A DNA stretch of 43,189 bases from Paracoccus sulfuroxidans. Lineage in GTDB: Bacteria; Pseudomonadota; Alphaproteobacteria; Rhodobacterales; Rhodobacteraceae. The notes under the pieces are model-generated. The model was not told the DNA's origin, searched no databases, and worked only from the letters and a program-made list of their open reading frames with translations. Position 1 is the stretch's first letter, and the number at the start of each line of letters is the position of its first letter. Positions 17,473 through 25,700 of this stretch are shown piece after piece. The DNA lies in NCBI RefSeq assembly GCF_007830335.1, contig NZ_VLKU01000018.1, positions 1 to 43,189 on the forward strand. The letters are read 5' to 3'. Position numbers and translations under genes: made by a program.

Positions 17473-17492
17473 ATGACCTACATTTAGGTCAT
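17473..17492 (-). promoter_or_regulatory. Operator of the Phd/PIN toxin-antitoxin operon
   Basis: Perfect 8-bp inverted repeat ATGACCTA / TAGGTCAT separated by 4 bases, 18 bases upstream of the antitoxin start. Phd-family antitoxins bind such short palindromes; binding here is inferred from position and symmetry. Confidence 0.7.
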
Positions 17493-17498
17493 CATGGC

Positions 17499-18320
17499 TC
17501 AGATTTCAACCCCGCCCTTCTGATCCAGCAGCGCCCGCACCAGCGCCGAGTTGGGGTCCTTCAGCCCGTCCAGAACCGAGAAATGATGCAGCCCCGGCTC
17601 GATCACCATGTCGACCTGCGCCTCTCCGGCCCAGATCTCGGCCATCAGGCGGGTCTGGCGCAGAAACTCGGGCCGCTCATCGCCGCCGGTCCAGAAGGTC
17701 ACCGGAGCGCCCGGCTGCGGCAGATGCAGCGCCGGGCTTTCCGCCGCCGCCTCTTCTCCGGTCAGGCGCAGCGTCGCGTTCATCCGCGCCAGCCGCAGCG
17801 GGCGCAGATCATGCAGCCCGCCAATCGAGACGGTGCGCCGGATCCGCCCCAGCACCTCGGGCGCAAGCGGGCTGTCGTCGCAGATCATCCGCAGCGCCAG
17901 GTGCCCCCCGGCGGAATGCCCGACCAGCCGGATCGGCCCCGGCACCCGTTCGGCGGCCCGCGTCACGGCCTGCGCAATCTGGGCGGTGATCTGGCTGATC
18001 CGCGCCTCGGGCGCCTGCGTGTAGCCCGGCATGACCACCGTCCAGCCGTTCGCCCGCGCGCCCTCGGCCAGATCGGTCCAGTCGGTCCGGTCGGTGCGCA
18101 TCCAGAAACCGCCATGCACCAGCACGACCAGCCCGCGCGAGGGCCCGTCGGGATGAATCACCTCCATCCGTTCGCGCGCGCCCGTGCCGTATGGCACATC
18201 CGCGTCGATCCGCACGCCCGAGGCGCGATAGGCCGCCGCCCGGCGCGTCCATTCCGCAGGCAGCACCTCCGAACCCGGAATATAGGCCGAGACCGCGAAT
18301 TCATCATCCCAATCACGCAT
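17499..18320 (-). CDS. Arylformamidase-like alpha/beta hydrolase (N-formylkynurenine formamidase)
   Basis: Alpha/beta hydrolase that probably converts N-formylkynurenine to kynurenine. Seen: oxyanion motif LVHGGFW, nucleophile GHSAGGH (Ser about 136), TFWTGGDERPEF with the likely acidic residue, and PGLHHFSVLD with the catalytic His. This is the HGGxW esterase type related to animal and yeast arylformamidase, not the metal-dependent KynB type. The ATG at 18320 has GAGG 6 bases before it and is preferred; a GTG at 18332 overlapping the kynA stop (GTGA) would add four residues. It is directly downstream of kynA, which makes its substrate. This gives 273 residues, normal for the family. Confidence 0.85.
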   Translation of the reverse strand: MRDWDDEFAVSAYIPGSEVLPAEWTRRAAAYRASGVRIDADVPYGTGARERMEVIHPDGPSRGLVVLVHGGFWMRTDRTDWTDLAEGARANGWTVVMPGYTQAPEARISQITAQIAQAVTRAAERVPGPIRLVGHSAGGHLALRMICDDSPLAPEVLGRIRRTVSIGGLHDLRPLRLARMNATLRLTGEEAAAESPALHLPQPGAPVTFWTGGDERPEFLRQTRLMAEIWAGEAQVDMVIEPGLHHFSVLDGLKDPNSALVRALLDQKGGVEI

Positions 18321-18328
18321 GAAATCCC

Positions 18329-19162
18329 TCACAAGACCGTCCTGACCCGCCAGAGTTCGGGGAAAAGCTCCACCTCCAGCATGCGGCGCAGATAGGAAAT
18401 CCCCGCCGTGCCGCCAGTGCCGCGCTTGAAGCCGATCACACGCTCGACCGTGGTCACATGGTTGAAGCGCCAGCGGCGGAAGTAATCCTCAAAATCGACA
18501 AGCTTTTCGGCGATGTCATAGGCCTCCCAGTAATGGGCCGGGTCGCGATAGACCTGCGCCCAGACTTCCATCACCGCCTCATCTTCCTGCCATGTCTGGC
18601 GCAGGTCGCGTTCCAGCACCGCCTGCGGCACCGGCAGGCCAAGCCGCGCCAGCCGCCGCAGCACCTCATCGTAAAGCGAGGGGCGGGCGAGTTCCGCCTC
18701 CAGCAGCGCCATCAGGTCGGGGCGATGCGCATGCGGCTTCAGCATCGCCAGATTGCGGTTGCCCACGGCATATTCGATCAGCCGGTACTGCCAGGACTGA
18801 AACCCCGAGGACGCGCCCAGATCATCGCGGAATCGGGTGTATTCCCAGGGCGTCATGGTGCGCAGCACATCCCATGCGGAATTCAGCTGCTCAAAGATGC
18901 GGGCGATGCGGGTCAACATCTTCAGCGCCTCGCCGGTGCGGTCGGCGGCAAGCATCCGGCGCGCGCCGTCCAGCTCGTAAAGCGCGAGCTTCATCCACAG
19001 TTCCGAGGTCTGGTGCTGGATGATGAACAGCATCTCATCATGGGCGGGCGACAGCGGCTTCTGCGCCGACAGCAGGCGGTCGATCTGCAAATAGTCGCCA
19101 TAGGACATGTCCGCGCTGAAATCGGTCTGCGCGCCGTCCTTCGAGGGGTCATATGTGGTCAT
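18329..19162 (-). CDS. kynA: Tryptophan 2,3-dioxygenase
   Basis: Heme enzyme that opens the indole ring of L-tryptophan to N-formylkynurenine. It has 277 residues from the ATG at 19162; the frame stays open to 19417 but those 85 residues are Arg/Pro-rich and unlike the family. Seen: MSYGDYLQIDRLLSAQ, DEMLFIIQHQTSELWMKL with the substrate-side H50, YTRFRDDLGASSGFQSWQYR with the carboxylate-binding Arg, and WRFNHVTTVERVIGFKRGTGGTAG with heme ligand H235. All key residues are present. It forms a two-gene unit with the formamidase. kynU and further kynurenine genes are not in the window, so the end product here is unclear. Confidence 0.96.
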   Translation of the reverse strand: MTTYDPSKDGAQTDFSADMSYGDYLQIDRLLSAQKPLSPAHDEMLFIIQHQTSELWMKLALYELDGARRMLAADRTGEALKMLTRIARIFEQLNSAWDVLRTMTPWEYTRFRDDLGASSGFQSWQYRLIEYAVGNRNLAMLKPHAHRPDLMALLEAELARPSLYDEVLRRLARLGLPVPQAVLERDLRQTWQEDEAVMEVWAQVYRDPAHYWEAYDIAEKLVDFEDYFRRWRFNHVTTVERVIGFKRGTGGTAGISYLRRMLEVELFPELWRVRTVL

Positions 19163-19592
19163 GGGGCTTTCTTCGCGTGGATGGGAAGGGATCAGGCAGA
19201 ACGGCCCCCTTGCCCATCCGTGACCGCGCATTGCCCGATGCGCCGCCACAGCGCGACCCAGCCCGCCGGGCGGCAGACGCAGGGCAGCGCACGACCCCCC
19301 GGGGCGGGGCGATGCAAGCTGCGGGCGATCAGATGGCGGGCGGCCAAAGCGTCCCCTCCTCAAGGCATGACCCCCTGATCTAATGCCCTGCCGGGGAAAA
19401 AAGCAACGGCGCGTCAAGGCCGGTCACAACACTGGCGCGAAGGATTTTTCTGCGGCATGCTGCGACCATAGTAGCAGATCGCGGGGCCTCGTCCGGCCCC
19501 CGATGCACCCGATCCTTGCCGCCGGGGCCCCGCGCCCCGGCCAAGAGACCCTGACAACGGCCGGGCCCCGCCCGACCCCCGAGGAGGCCCGG
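19163..19592. other. Divergent kynA/bkd intergenic region
   Basis: Contains no gene I can support. Most is very GC-rich. An AT-richer patch near 19440-19480 holds GGATTTTTCTGC and the spaced pair CTGC/GCAG (around 19458-19475), a plausible promoter and regulator area for the bkd operon. No Lrp-type bkdR gene is adjacent. Confidence 0.35.
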
Positions 19593-20843
19593 ATGGACAA
19601 GAACACCGACGACCTGCCCCCCCTGCACCTGACCGTGCCCGAACCCGAGGTGCGCCCCGGCGGTCAGCCCGATTTCAGCCATGTGCAGATCCCGCCCGCA
19701 GGCTCGGTCCGCCGTCCTCCGGTCGATGCCGACCCCGAATCCATGCGCGATCTGGCCTTCAGCATCATCCGCGTGCTGAACCGCGACGGCGAGGCCGTGG
19801 GCCCATGGGCCGAGGGGCTGGACCTCAGCGAGGATCAGCTGCGCGACGGGCTGCGCCACATGATGACTCTGCGCGCCTATGACGCCCGCATGCTGATGGC
19901 GCAGCGCCAGCAGAAGACCAGCTTCTACATGCAGCATCTGGGCGAAGAGGCGGTGTCCTGCGCCTTCCGCAAGGCGCTCAATCCCGGCGACATGAACTTT
20001 CCGACCTATCGTCAGGCGGGGCTGCTGATCGCGGGCGACTATCCCCTGCTGACGATGATGAACCAGATCTATTCGAACGCCCATGACCCTTTGCGCGGGC
20101 GGCAGTTGCCGGTGATGTATTCGTCAAAGGAGCACGGGTTCTTCACCATCTCGGGCAACCTTGCGACGCAGTACATTCAGGCGGTGGGCTGGGCCATGGC
20201 CTCGGCCATCTCGGGTGATCGCAAGATCGCCGCCGCATGGATCGGCGACGGCTCGACGGCGGAAAGCGATTTCCACGCGGCGCTGGTCTTTGCCTCGACC
20301 TACAAGGCGCCGGTGGTGCTGAACATCGTGAACAACCAATGGGCCATTTCCACCTTTCAGGGCATCGCACGCGGTGGCTCGGGGACCTTCGCGGCGCGCG
20401 GTCTGGGCTTCGGCATCCCGGCGCTGCGGGTCGATGGCAATGACTATCTGGCGGTGCTGGCCGTCGGCAAATGGGCGGCCGAGCGCGCGCGCCTGAACCT
20501 TGGCCCGACGGTCATCGAATATGTGACCTACCGCGTCGGCGGGCATTCGACCTCGGACGACCCTTCCGCCTATCGCCCGGCCGAGGAAAGCAACGCCTGG
20601 CCTTTGGGTGACCCGATCCTGCGCATGAAGAACCACCTGATCGCGCTTGGCATCTGGTCCGAGGACCGCCACGTTCAGGCCGAGGCGCAGATCATGGCCG
20701 AAGTCACCGCCGTGCAGAAAGAGGCCGAGGCCGTCGGCACGCTGCACCACGGCCAGCGGCCCAGCCCCTCGGACATGTTCGAGGATGTCTATGCCGAAAT
20801 GCCGCCGCATCTTCAGCGGCAGCGTCAGGAAGCGGGGTTCTGA
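19593..20843 (+). CDS. bkdA1: Branched-chain 2-oxoacid dehydrogenase E1 alpha subunit
   Basis: Thiamine-diphosphate subunit that decarboxylates the 2-oxo acids of valine, leucine and isoleucine. The frame is open from 19383, but the ATG at 19593 is preceded by GAGGAGG and gives the Pseudomonas-type N-terminus (LHLTVPEPEVRPGGQPDFSHV), 416 residues. Seen: YDARMLMAQRQQKTSFYMQHLGEEA, FPTYRQAGLLIAGDY, the ThDP motif GDG (218-220) to NN (247-248), and the phosphorylation-loop-like YRVGGHSTSDDPSAYR. It is followed by E1 beta after one base, then E2 and E3, the standard bkd operon order. The long N-terminal extension separates it from pyruvate dehydrogenase E1 alpha. Confidence 0.95.
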   Translation: MDKNTDDLPPLHLTVPEPEVRPGGQPDFSHVQIPPAGSVRRPPVDADPESMRDLAFSIIRVLNRDGEAVGPWAEGLDLSEDQLRDGLRHMMTLRAYDARMLMAQRQQKTSFYMQHLGEEAVSCAFRKALNPGDMNFPTYRQAGLLIAGDYPLLTMMNQIYSNAHDPLRGRQLPVMYSSKEHGFFTISGNLATQYIQAVGWAMASAISGDRKIAAAWIGDGSTAESDFHAALVFASTYKAPVVLNIVNNQWAISTFQGIARGGSGTFAARGLGFGIPALRVDGNDYLAVLAVGKWAAERARLNLGPTVIEYVTYRVGGHSTSDDPSAYRPAEESNAWPLGDPILRMKNHLIALGIWSEDRHVQAEAQIMAEVTAVQKEAEAVGTLHHGQRPSPSDMFEDVYAEMPPHLQRQRQEAGF

Positions 20844-20844
20844 C

Positions 20845-21858
20845 ATGGCGCGAATGACCATGATCGAGGCGATCCGCGATGCGCTGGACACCGCCATGGG
20901 CGCGGATGAGCGCGTCGTCGTCTTTGGCGAGGATGTCGGCTATTTCGGCGGCGTCTTCCGCTGCACGGCGGGCCTGCAAAAGAAATACGGGCCGACCCGC
21001 TGCTTTGATGCACCGATCAACGAATCCGGCATCGTCGGCGCGGGCATCGGCATGGCGGCCTATGGGCTCAAACCCGTGGTCGAGATCCAGTTCGCCGACT
21101 ATGTCTACCCGGCCTATGACCAGATCGTGTCCGAGGCCGCGCGGCTGCGCTATCGCTCGGCCGGAGAGTTCACCTGCCCGATGGTCGTGCGCATGCCGAC
21201 CGGCGGTGGCATCTTCGGCGGCCAGACCCACAGCCAGTCGCCCGAGGCGCTGTTCACCCATGTGACCGGGCTCAAGGTCGTCGTGCCCTCGAACCCGCAT
21301 GACGCCAAGGGCCTCTTGATGTCGGCGATCGAGGACCCCGATCCGGTGATCTTCCTTGAGCCGAAGCGGCTTTATAACGGCCCCTTCGACGGCCATCACG
21401 ACCGCCCCGTTTCCGCCTGGAAATCGCATGATCTGGGCGAGGTGCCGGAGGGGCATTTCACCATTCCGCTGGGTCAGGCGATCACCCGCCGCCCCGGTCG
21501 CGCGGTCACCGTCCTGACCTATGGCACCATGGTCCATGTGGCGCTGGCCGCCGCCGAGGAAACCGGCATCGACGCCGAGGTCATCGACCTGCGCACGCTG
21601 ATGCCGCTGGATCTTGAGGCGATCACCGCCTCGGTGCGCAAGACCGGGCGCTGTCTGGTCCTGCATGAGGCGACGCTGACCTCGGGCTTCGGGGCGGAAC
21701 TGGCGGCACTGGTGCAGCAGGAATGCTTCTGGACGCTTGAGGCGCCGGTGCGCCGCGTCGCGGGTTGGGACACGCCCTATCCGCATGTCCATGAATGGAG
21801 CTATTTCCCCGGCCCCGCCCGTGTGGGCGATGCCCTGCGCGAATTGATGGAGGTGTAA
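20845..21858 (+). CDS. bkdA2: Branched-chain 2-oxoacid dehydrogenase E1 beta subunit
   Basis: Beta chain of the E1 heterotetramer, which completes the thiamine-diphosphate site and binds E2. The true start is the ATG at 20845, directly after the E1 alpha stop; 337 residues. Seen: MARMTMIEAIRDALDTAMGADERVVVFGEDVGYFGGVFRCTAGL with the ThDP-activating Glu in GEDVG, NESGIVGAGIGMAAYGLKPVVEIQFADYVYPAYDQIVSEAARLRYRS, MPTGGGIFGGQTHSQSPEALFTHVTGLKVVVPSNPHDAKGLL, and the C-terminal transketolase domain with VIDLRTLMPLD. Next gene E2 starts 1 base after the stop. Confidence 0.95.
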   Translation: MARMTMIEAIRDALDTAMGADERVVVFGEDVGYFGGVFRCTAGLQKKYGPTRCFDAPINESGIVGAGIGMAAYGLKPVVEIQFADYVYPAYDQIVSEAARLRYRSAGEFTCPMVVRMPTGGGIFGGQTHSQSPEALFTHVTGLKVVVPSNPHDAKGLLMSAIEDPDPVIFLEPKRLYNGPFDGHHDRPVSAWKSHDLGEVPEGHFTIPLGQAITRRPGRAVTVLTYGTMVHVALAAAEETGIDAEVIDLRTLMPLDLEAITASVRKTGRCLVLHEATLTSGFGAELAALVQQECFWTLEAPVRRVAGWDTPYPHVHEWSYFPGPARVGDALRELMEV

Positions 21859-21859
21859 C

Positions 21860-23131
21860 ATGGGTATCCATTCAATCCGCATGCCCGACATCGGCGAAGG
21901 CATTGCCGAGGCCGAGATCGCCGAATGGCTGGTCCAGCCCGACCAGCTGGTGCGCGAGGATGAGCCTCTGGTTGCGGTGATGACCGACAAGGCCACCGTC
22001 GAGATCCCCTCGCCCGTCTCGGGCAAGGTCATCTGGCGCGCCGGAGAGGCGGGCGACATGCTGGCCGTCGGCGCCGAGCTGATCCGGCTGGAGGTCGAGG
22101 GTCCAGGCAACATGGCCGAGGGCGCGGCACCCCCCGCCGCCCCGGCGGAAAAACCTGCGGCCCCCGAACCTGCGAAGGCCGGGCCTGCGAAGGCCGAACC
22201 CGCCGCCAAACCGGCAGCAGCCGCCCCCCCGCGCACCCCGGCCCCGGCCACTACGCTGCGCCCCGAAGGCGAACGACCCGTCGCCGCACCTTCGGTCCGG
22301 CTGCGCGCCCGGGACGCGGGCGTCGATCTGCGGCAGGTGCGCGGCAGCGGCCCCTCGGGCCGGATCAGCCATGACGATCTGGCGGCCTTCATCGCCACCG
22401 GCGGCGTCACCACGACCAGCTCGGGTCCGCGCGCCGACAGCACGGTCGAGGACATCAAGGTCATCGGCCTGCGTCGCCGCATCTCGGAGAATATGGCACG
22501 GGCCAATCAGGTCCCGCATATCACCATTGTCGAGGAAATCGACGCCTCCGCGCTGGAGGATCTGCGCGCGCGCGTGAATGCCGAGGGCAAGGGCCCGAAG
22601 CTGACGTTCCTTCCGTTTCTGGCCCGCGCCATGGTGCGCGCGCTGCGCGAACAGCCGCTGCTGAACGCGCATTATCTGGCCGATGAGGGGCTGATCCGCC
22701 GCTTCGGGGCCATCAACATCGGCATCGCCGCGCAGACGCCGACCGGCCTTATGGTCCCGGTCCTGCGCCATGCCGAGGCGCTTGGCCTGCGCGAGATGGC
22801 GACCGAGATCGCCCGGCTGGCCCAGGCCGCCCGCGACGGCTCGGCCCGGCGCGAGGAGCTGTCGGGCTCGACCATCACCATCACCTCTCTGGGGCCATTG
22901 GGGGCCATCGCCACGACCCCCATCCTGAACGTCCCCGAGGTCGCCATCGTCGGCGTCAACCGACTGGCCGTGCGCCCGTTCTGGAACGGCACCGCCTTCG
23001 AGCCGCGCAAGATGATGAACATTTCCTGCAGCTTCGACCATCGCGTCATCGACGGCTGGGATGCGGCGGTGTTCGTCCAGCGGCTCAAGAACCTGCTGGA
23101 AGCCCCGGCGATGATCTTTGTGGAGGCCTGA
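21860..23131 (+). CDS. bkdB: Branched-chain 2-oxoacid dehydrogenase E2 (dihydrolipoyl acyltransferase)
   Basis: Core of the complex; moves the acyl group from E1 to CoA through a swinging lipoyl arm. The protein has 423 residues. Domains in order: one lipoyl domain (1-80) with the lipoylated K44 in MTDKATVEIP, an Ala/Pro-rich flexible linker (about 88-135), a peripheral-subunit-binding domain (APSVRLRARDAGVDLRQVRGSGPSGRISHDDL), and a catalytic domain ending in SFDHRVIDGWDAAVF with active-site H394 and D398. Only one lipoyl domain, as in other bacterial BkdB. Shares the operon with E1 and E3. Confidence 0.95.
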   Translation: MGIHSIRMPDIGEGIAEAEIAEWLVQPDQLVREDEPLVAVMTDKATVEIPSPVSGKVIWRAGEAGDMLAVGAELIRLEVEGPGNMAEGAAPPAAPAEKPAAPEPAKAGPAKAEPAAKPAAAAPPRTPAPATTLRPEGERPVAAPSVRLRARDAGVDLRQVRGSGPSGRISHDDLAAFIATGGVTTTSSGPRADSTVEDIKVIGLRRRISENMARANQVPHITIVEEIDASALEDLRARVNAEGKGPKLTFLPFLARAMVRALREQPLLNAHYLADEGLIRRFGAINIGIAAQTPTGLMVPVLRHAEALGLREMATEIARLAQAARDGSARREELSGSTITITSLGPLGAIATTPILNVPEVAIVGVNRLAVRPFWNGTAFEPRKMMNISCSFDHRVIDGWDAAVFVQRLKNLLEAPAMIFVEA

Positions 23132-23134
23132 CCC

Positions 23135-24523
23135 ATGCGCGAGATGACATGCAAACTGCTGGTGATCGGCGCGGGACCCGGGGGCTATGTCTGCGCGATC
23201 CGCGCGGGCCAGCTGGGCATCGACACGGTCGTCGTCGACCCCGCACCGCCCGGCGGCACCTGCCTCAACGTCGGCTGCATCCCGTCGAAGGCGCTGATCC
23301 ATGCGGCGGATGAATTCCACCGCATCAGCGCGCTCACCTCGCAAGCGGCGATGGGCATTTCGGCGCATGGGGCGGATCTGGACATCGCCGCCACCGTCGC
23401 CTGGAAAGACGGCATCGTCACCCGCCTGACCGGCGGCGTCTCGGGCCTTTTGCGCAAGGCCAAGGTGCGGCTGGTGACCGGCGAGGCGCGGCTGCGCGAC
23501 GGCAAGACCGCCGTCGTCGACACGCCCGAGGGGCCGGTGATGATCCATGCCGAGGCGCTGGTCATCGCCACCGGCTCGGCCCCGGTGGAGCTGCCCACCC
23601 TGCCCTTCGGCGGCAAGGTGATCTCTTCGACCGATGCGCTGTCGCTCAGCGAACTGCCCGCCAGCCTCGCCGTCGTCGGCGGCGGCTATATCGGGCTGGA
23701 ACTGGGCATTGCGTTTGCGAAATTCGGCACCAAGGTCACGGTGATCGAGGCCGCCCCGCGCATCCTGCCGCAATATGATGCCGAGCTGACGAAACCCGTC
23801 AGCGCCCGCCTCTCGGCCCTTGGCATCACCGTCCTGAACCGCGCCCGCGCGGGTGGCCTTGGCGAGGATGGCGCGCTGCGCGTGGCCTTTGACGACGCCG
23901 CCGAGGACATCGCCGCCGACCGCATTCTGGTCACCGTGGGCCGCCTGCCCCGCAGCGATGCGGCGGGCATCCCCGGCCTGCATCTGGAGATGGACGGCCG
24001 CTTCATCCGCATCGATGACCGCTGCCGCACCTCGATGCGCGGCGTCTATGCCATCGGCGACGTCACCGGAGAGCCAATGCTGGCCCATCGCGCCATGGCG
24101 CAAGGTGAAATGGTGGCCGAGATCATCGCAGGCCGCAACCGCGCCTGGGACAAGCGCGCCATCCCCGCCGTCTGCTTCACCGACCCAGAGATCGTCAGCG
24201 TCGGCCTTTCCCCCGATGAGGCGGGCACGCAGGGCCATGAGATCATTACCGGCCTCTTCCCCTTCGCCGCCAATGGCCGCGCCATGACGGCGCTGGATGA
24301 GGACGGCTTCATCCGCGTGACCGCCCGCAAGGACAATCACGAGGTGCTGGGCATTCAGGCCGTCGGTGCGGGCATCTCGGAACTCGCCGCAGGCTTTGCT
24401 CTGGCCGTCGAGATGGGCTGCCGGATCGAGGACATCACCGGCACCATCCACGCCCACCCGACGCGCGGCGAGGCGCTGCATGAGGCCTGTCTGCGCGCGC
24501 TCGGCCACGCGCTGCATATCTGA
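23135..24523 (+). CDS. lpdV: Dihydrolipoyl dehydrogenase (E3) of the branched-chain complex
   Basis: FAD flavoprotein that re-oxidises the E2 lipoyl group with NAD+. The protein has 462 residues. Seen: FAD fold LLVIGAGPGGYVCAIRAGQLG, redox disulfide GGTCLNVGCIPSKAL (C43/C48), NAD-binding VVGGGYIGLELGIAFAKFGTKVTVIEAAPRILP, VYAIGDVTGEPMLAHRAMAQGEMVAEIIAG, and the C-terminal HAHPTRGEALHEA with catalytic H441 and E446. It is the last gene of the bkd operon and starts 3 bases after E2, so it is dedicated to this complex. It converges on the replication-initiator gene 44 bases further on, with no clear hairpin between. Confidence 0.95.
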   Translation: MREMTCKLLVIGAGPGGYVCAIRAGQLGIDTVVVDPAPPGGTCLNVGCIPSKALIHAADEFHRISALTSQAAMGISAHGADLDIAATVAWKDGIVTRLTGGVSGLLRKAKVRLVTGEARLRDGKTAVVDTPEGPVMIHAEALVIATGSAPVELPTLPFGGKVISSTDALSLSELPASLAVVGGGYIGLELGIAFAKFGTKVTVIEAAPRILPQYDAELTKPVSARLSALGITVLNRARAGGLGEDGALRVAFDDAAEDIAADRILVTVGRLPRSDAAGIPGLHLEMDGRFIRIDDRCRTSMRGVYAIGDVTGEPMLAHRAMAQGEMVAEIIAGRNRAWDKRAIPAVCFTDPEIVSVGLSPDEAGTQGHEIITGLFPFAANGRAMTALDEDGFIRVTARKDNHEVLGIQAVGAGISELAAGFALAVEMGCRIEDITGTIHAHPTRGEALHEACLRALGHALHI

Positions 24524-24567
24524 CGGGAACTCATTTCGCGTGCTGGGGTGCGGAACCGTTTCGCGCC

Positions 24568-25242
24568 TCAGACCGCCGTCACCTGCACATCGCGGATCGA
24601 GGGATCGGCGCGGCGCGCGGCCATCCGCAGCCGCTCGCCGAAATGGGTCATCACATAGGCCGCGTGAAAGCGCGTCGGGGCCAGCAGTTCCAGCCGCCCC
24701 TGCGCCACCCCGATCTCGGTCAGCGGCGCGAACCAGGCCCCGAAGGTCGGCGGGTCCTCGGTCGAAAGCTGCATCTGCGCCCTGCCCCACAGCCCCTCGG
24801 GCGTGAAGCTCTGCGGGCGTTGGAAGGGCACGACGGTGCTTTCGGGCGCGGCAGGCGTGCCGGACAGGCGTTCCACGAAATCCGGGCCAATCAGCGCCCA
24901 TTCGGGCCTTGTGTCCAGCAGCAGCCGGTCGATGCCCAGCGAATAGGTCGCCACCCTGCCCCGCGCGCCTGCGTGCTTCTGATCCAGCCAGCCCAAGCCC
25001 CGCAGCTTCGCCATCTCGCGCTTGACGGTCCGCTCATCGACGGACCAGAGCCTCGCGATTTCTCTCTGCCCGATCGACAGCTCATCCCGAGCCCAGTTGT
25101 AGCGTGTGGTGATCAGCGCCATCAGCCGCAGAACCAGCCGCTGGCGATGTTTGTCACCCGCCAACGCATGTGCCATCATCGCCGAAAGAAGATCGTATTT
25201 CTTCGATGCGGCCTCACGGCCGACCGGCTTCAGGATCTGCAT
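24568..25242 (-). CDS. DnaA-like replication initiator of a plasmid/chromid
   Basis: 224-residue protein from the ATG at 25242. Seen: an N-terminal winged-helix region with HTH at about 56-90 (LSIGQREIARLWSVDERTVKREMAKLRGLGWLDQK), then a linker and a C-terminal segment (about 150-210: LWGRAQMQLSTEDPPTFGAWFAPLTEIGVAQGRLELLAPTRFHAAYV). That segment has the pattern of DnaA domain I, which normally lies at the N-terminus of DnaA. No Walker ATPase is present. This matches the DnaA-like replicases that I know as one of the plasmid replication types of Rhodobacterales. It is divergent from parAB with a repeat-rich region between, the expected replicon layout. A TTG at 25359 would add 39 residues; its Shine-Dalgarno support is no better. 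Confidence 0.8.
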   Translation of the reverse strand: MQILKPVGREAASKKYDLLSAMMAHALAGDKHRQRLVLRLMALITTRYNWARDELSIGQREIARLWSVDERTVKREMAKLRGLGWLDQKHAGARGRVATYSLGIDRLLLDTRPEWALIGPDFVERLSGTPAAPESTVVPFQRPQSFTPEGLWGRAQMQLSTEDPPTFGAWFAPLTEIGVAQGRLELLAPTRFHAAYVMTHFGERLRMAARRADPSIRDVQVTAV

Positions 25243-25404
25243 GGTATCTGCCCGCTCTTGTCTGACCGGATATTCTTGTTGCGCTGGCAGCTCTGCGGCT
25301 GGTCTCAACGCTTTTCCGATCTTGTTGCCAATTTGCGTCCAGAATTCCGATTCTGTCAAGCATGTTGCGGATTGGCGGGTTTGACCGTTCTCAGATCAGA
25401 TTGA

Positions 25405-25506
25405 AAATCGGTTATCATTGGTTATGCGGGACACCCTGTATGTCCCCATATCGCGCCCGAATGTCCCCCTATTCGCCCTTTCCCGGACCGTCCTGTCCCC
25501 GAAACA
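25405..25506. other. Candidate replication origin: phased short repeats
   Basis: Upstream of the initiator gene. GGTTAT occurs at 25410 and 25420 (10 bp apart, one helical turn). TGTCCCC occurs at 25441, 25462 and 25494 (21 and 32 bp apart, two and three turns); the first two share the longer form ATGTCCCC-TAT-CGC. GGGACA at 25428 forms an inverted repeat with the first TGTCCC. Such phased repeats suit an initiator-binding (iteron or DnaA-box-like) array or an autoregulatory operator. Confidence 0.55.
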
Positions 25507-25589
25507 GGCGCGCGCTGCAGTCGCCTCTCTCGCAACAGCCGCGCTGACCGATTCGCCCAAGCGGGCCTGGATTCGCGAAGCCGACCCCC

Positions 25590-25634
25590 GATTTGGAACG
25601 CAAATCCCGGCAAAAGGCAAATCAGGCGTAAATC
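25590..25634. promoter_or_regulatory. AAATC repeat cluster upstream of parA
   Basis: GATTTG (25590-25595) and CAAATC (25601-25606) form an inverted repeat with 5 bases between. Further AAATC copies follow at about 25619 and 25630, each after GC or GT, and again near 25663. Probably the ParA auto-repression operator or part of the origin; the last 35 bases before parA are AT-rich and could hold its -10 region. Confidence 0.45.
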
Positions 25635-25700
25635 AGAAGTTGCCGGAAATTTACGATCTGCTAAATCTGGATCATCAATAATAAGCAGTACAGGCACAAC

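Noticed and set aside
19163..19417. N-terminal extension of tryptophan 2,3-dioxygenase by 85 residues
   Set aside because: Residues are Arg/Pro/Gly-rich and unlike the family; the ATG at 19162 gives the conserved length.
21872..24901. A 1009-codon open frame on the minus strand opposite the E2/E3 genes
   Set aside because: It is a high-GC mirror frame of bkdB and lpdV with His/Arg/Gly-rich composition and no family motif; the plus-strand genes are unambiguous.
25380..25700. Canonical DnaA boxes (TTATCCACA)
   Set aside because: Only loose GGTTAT matches occur; listed as phased repeats instead.
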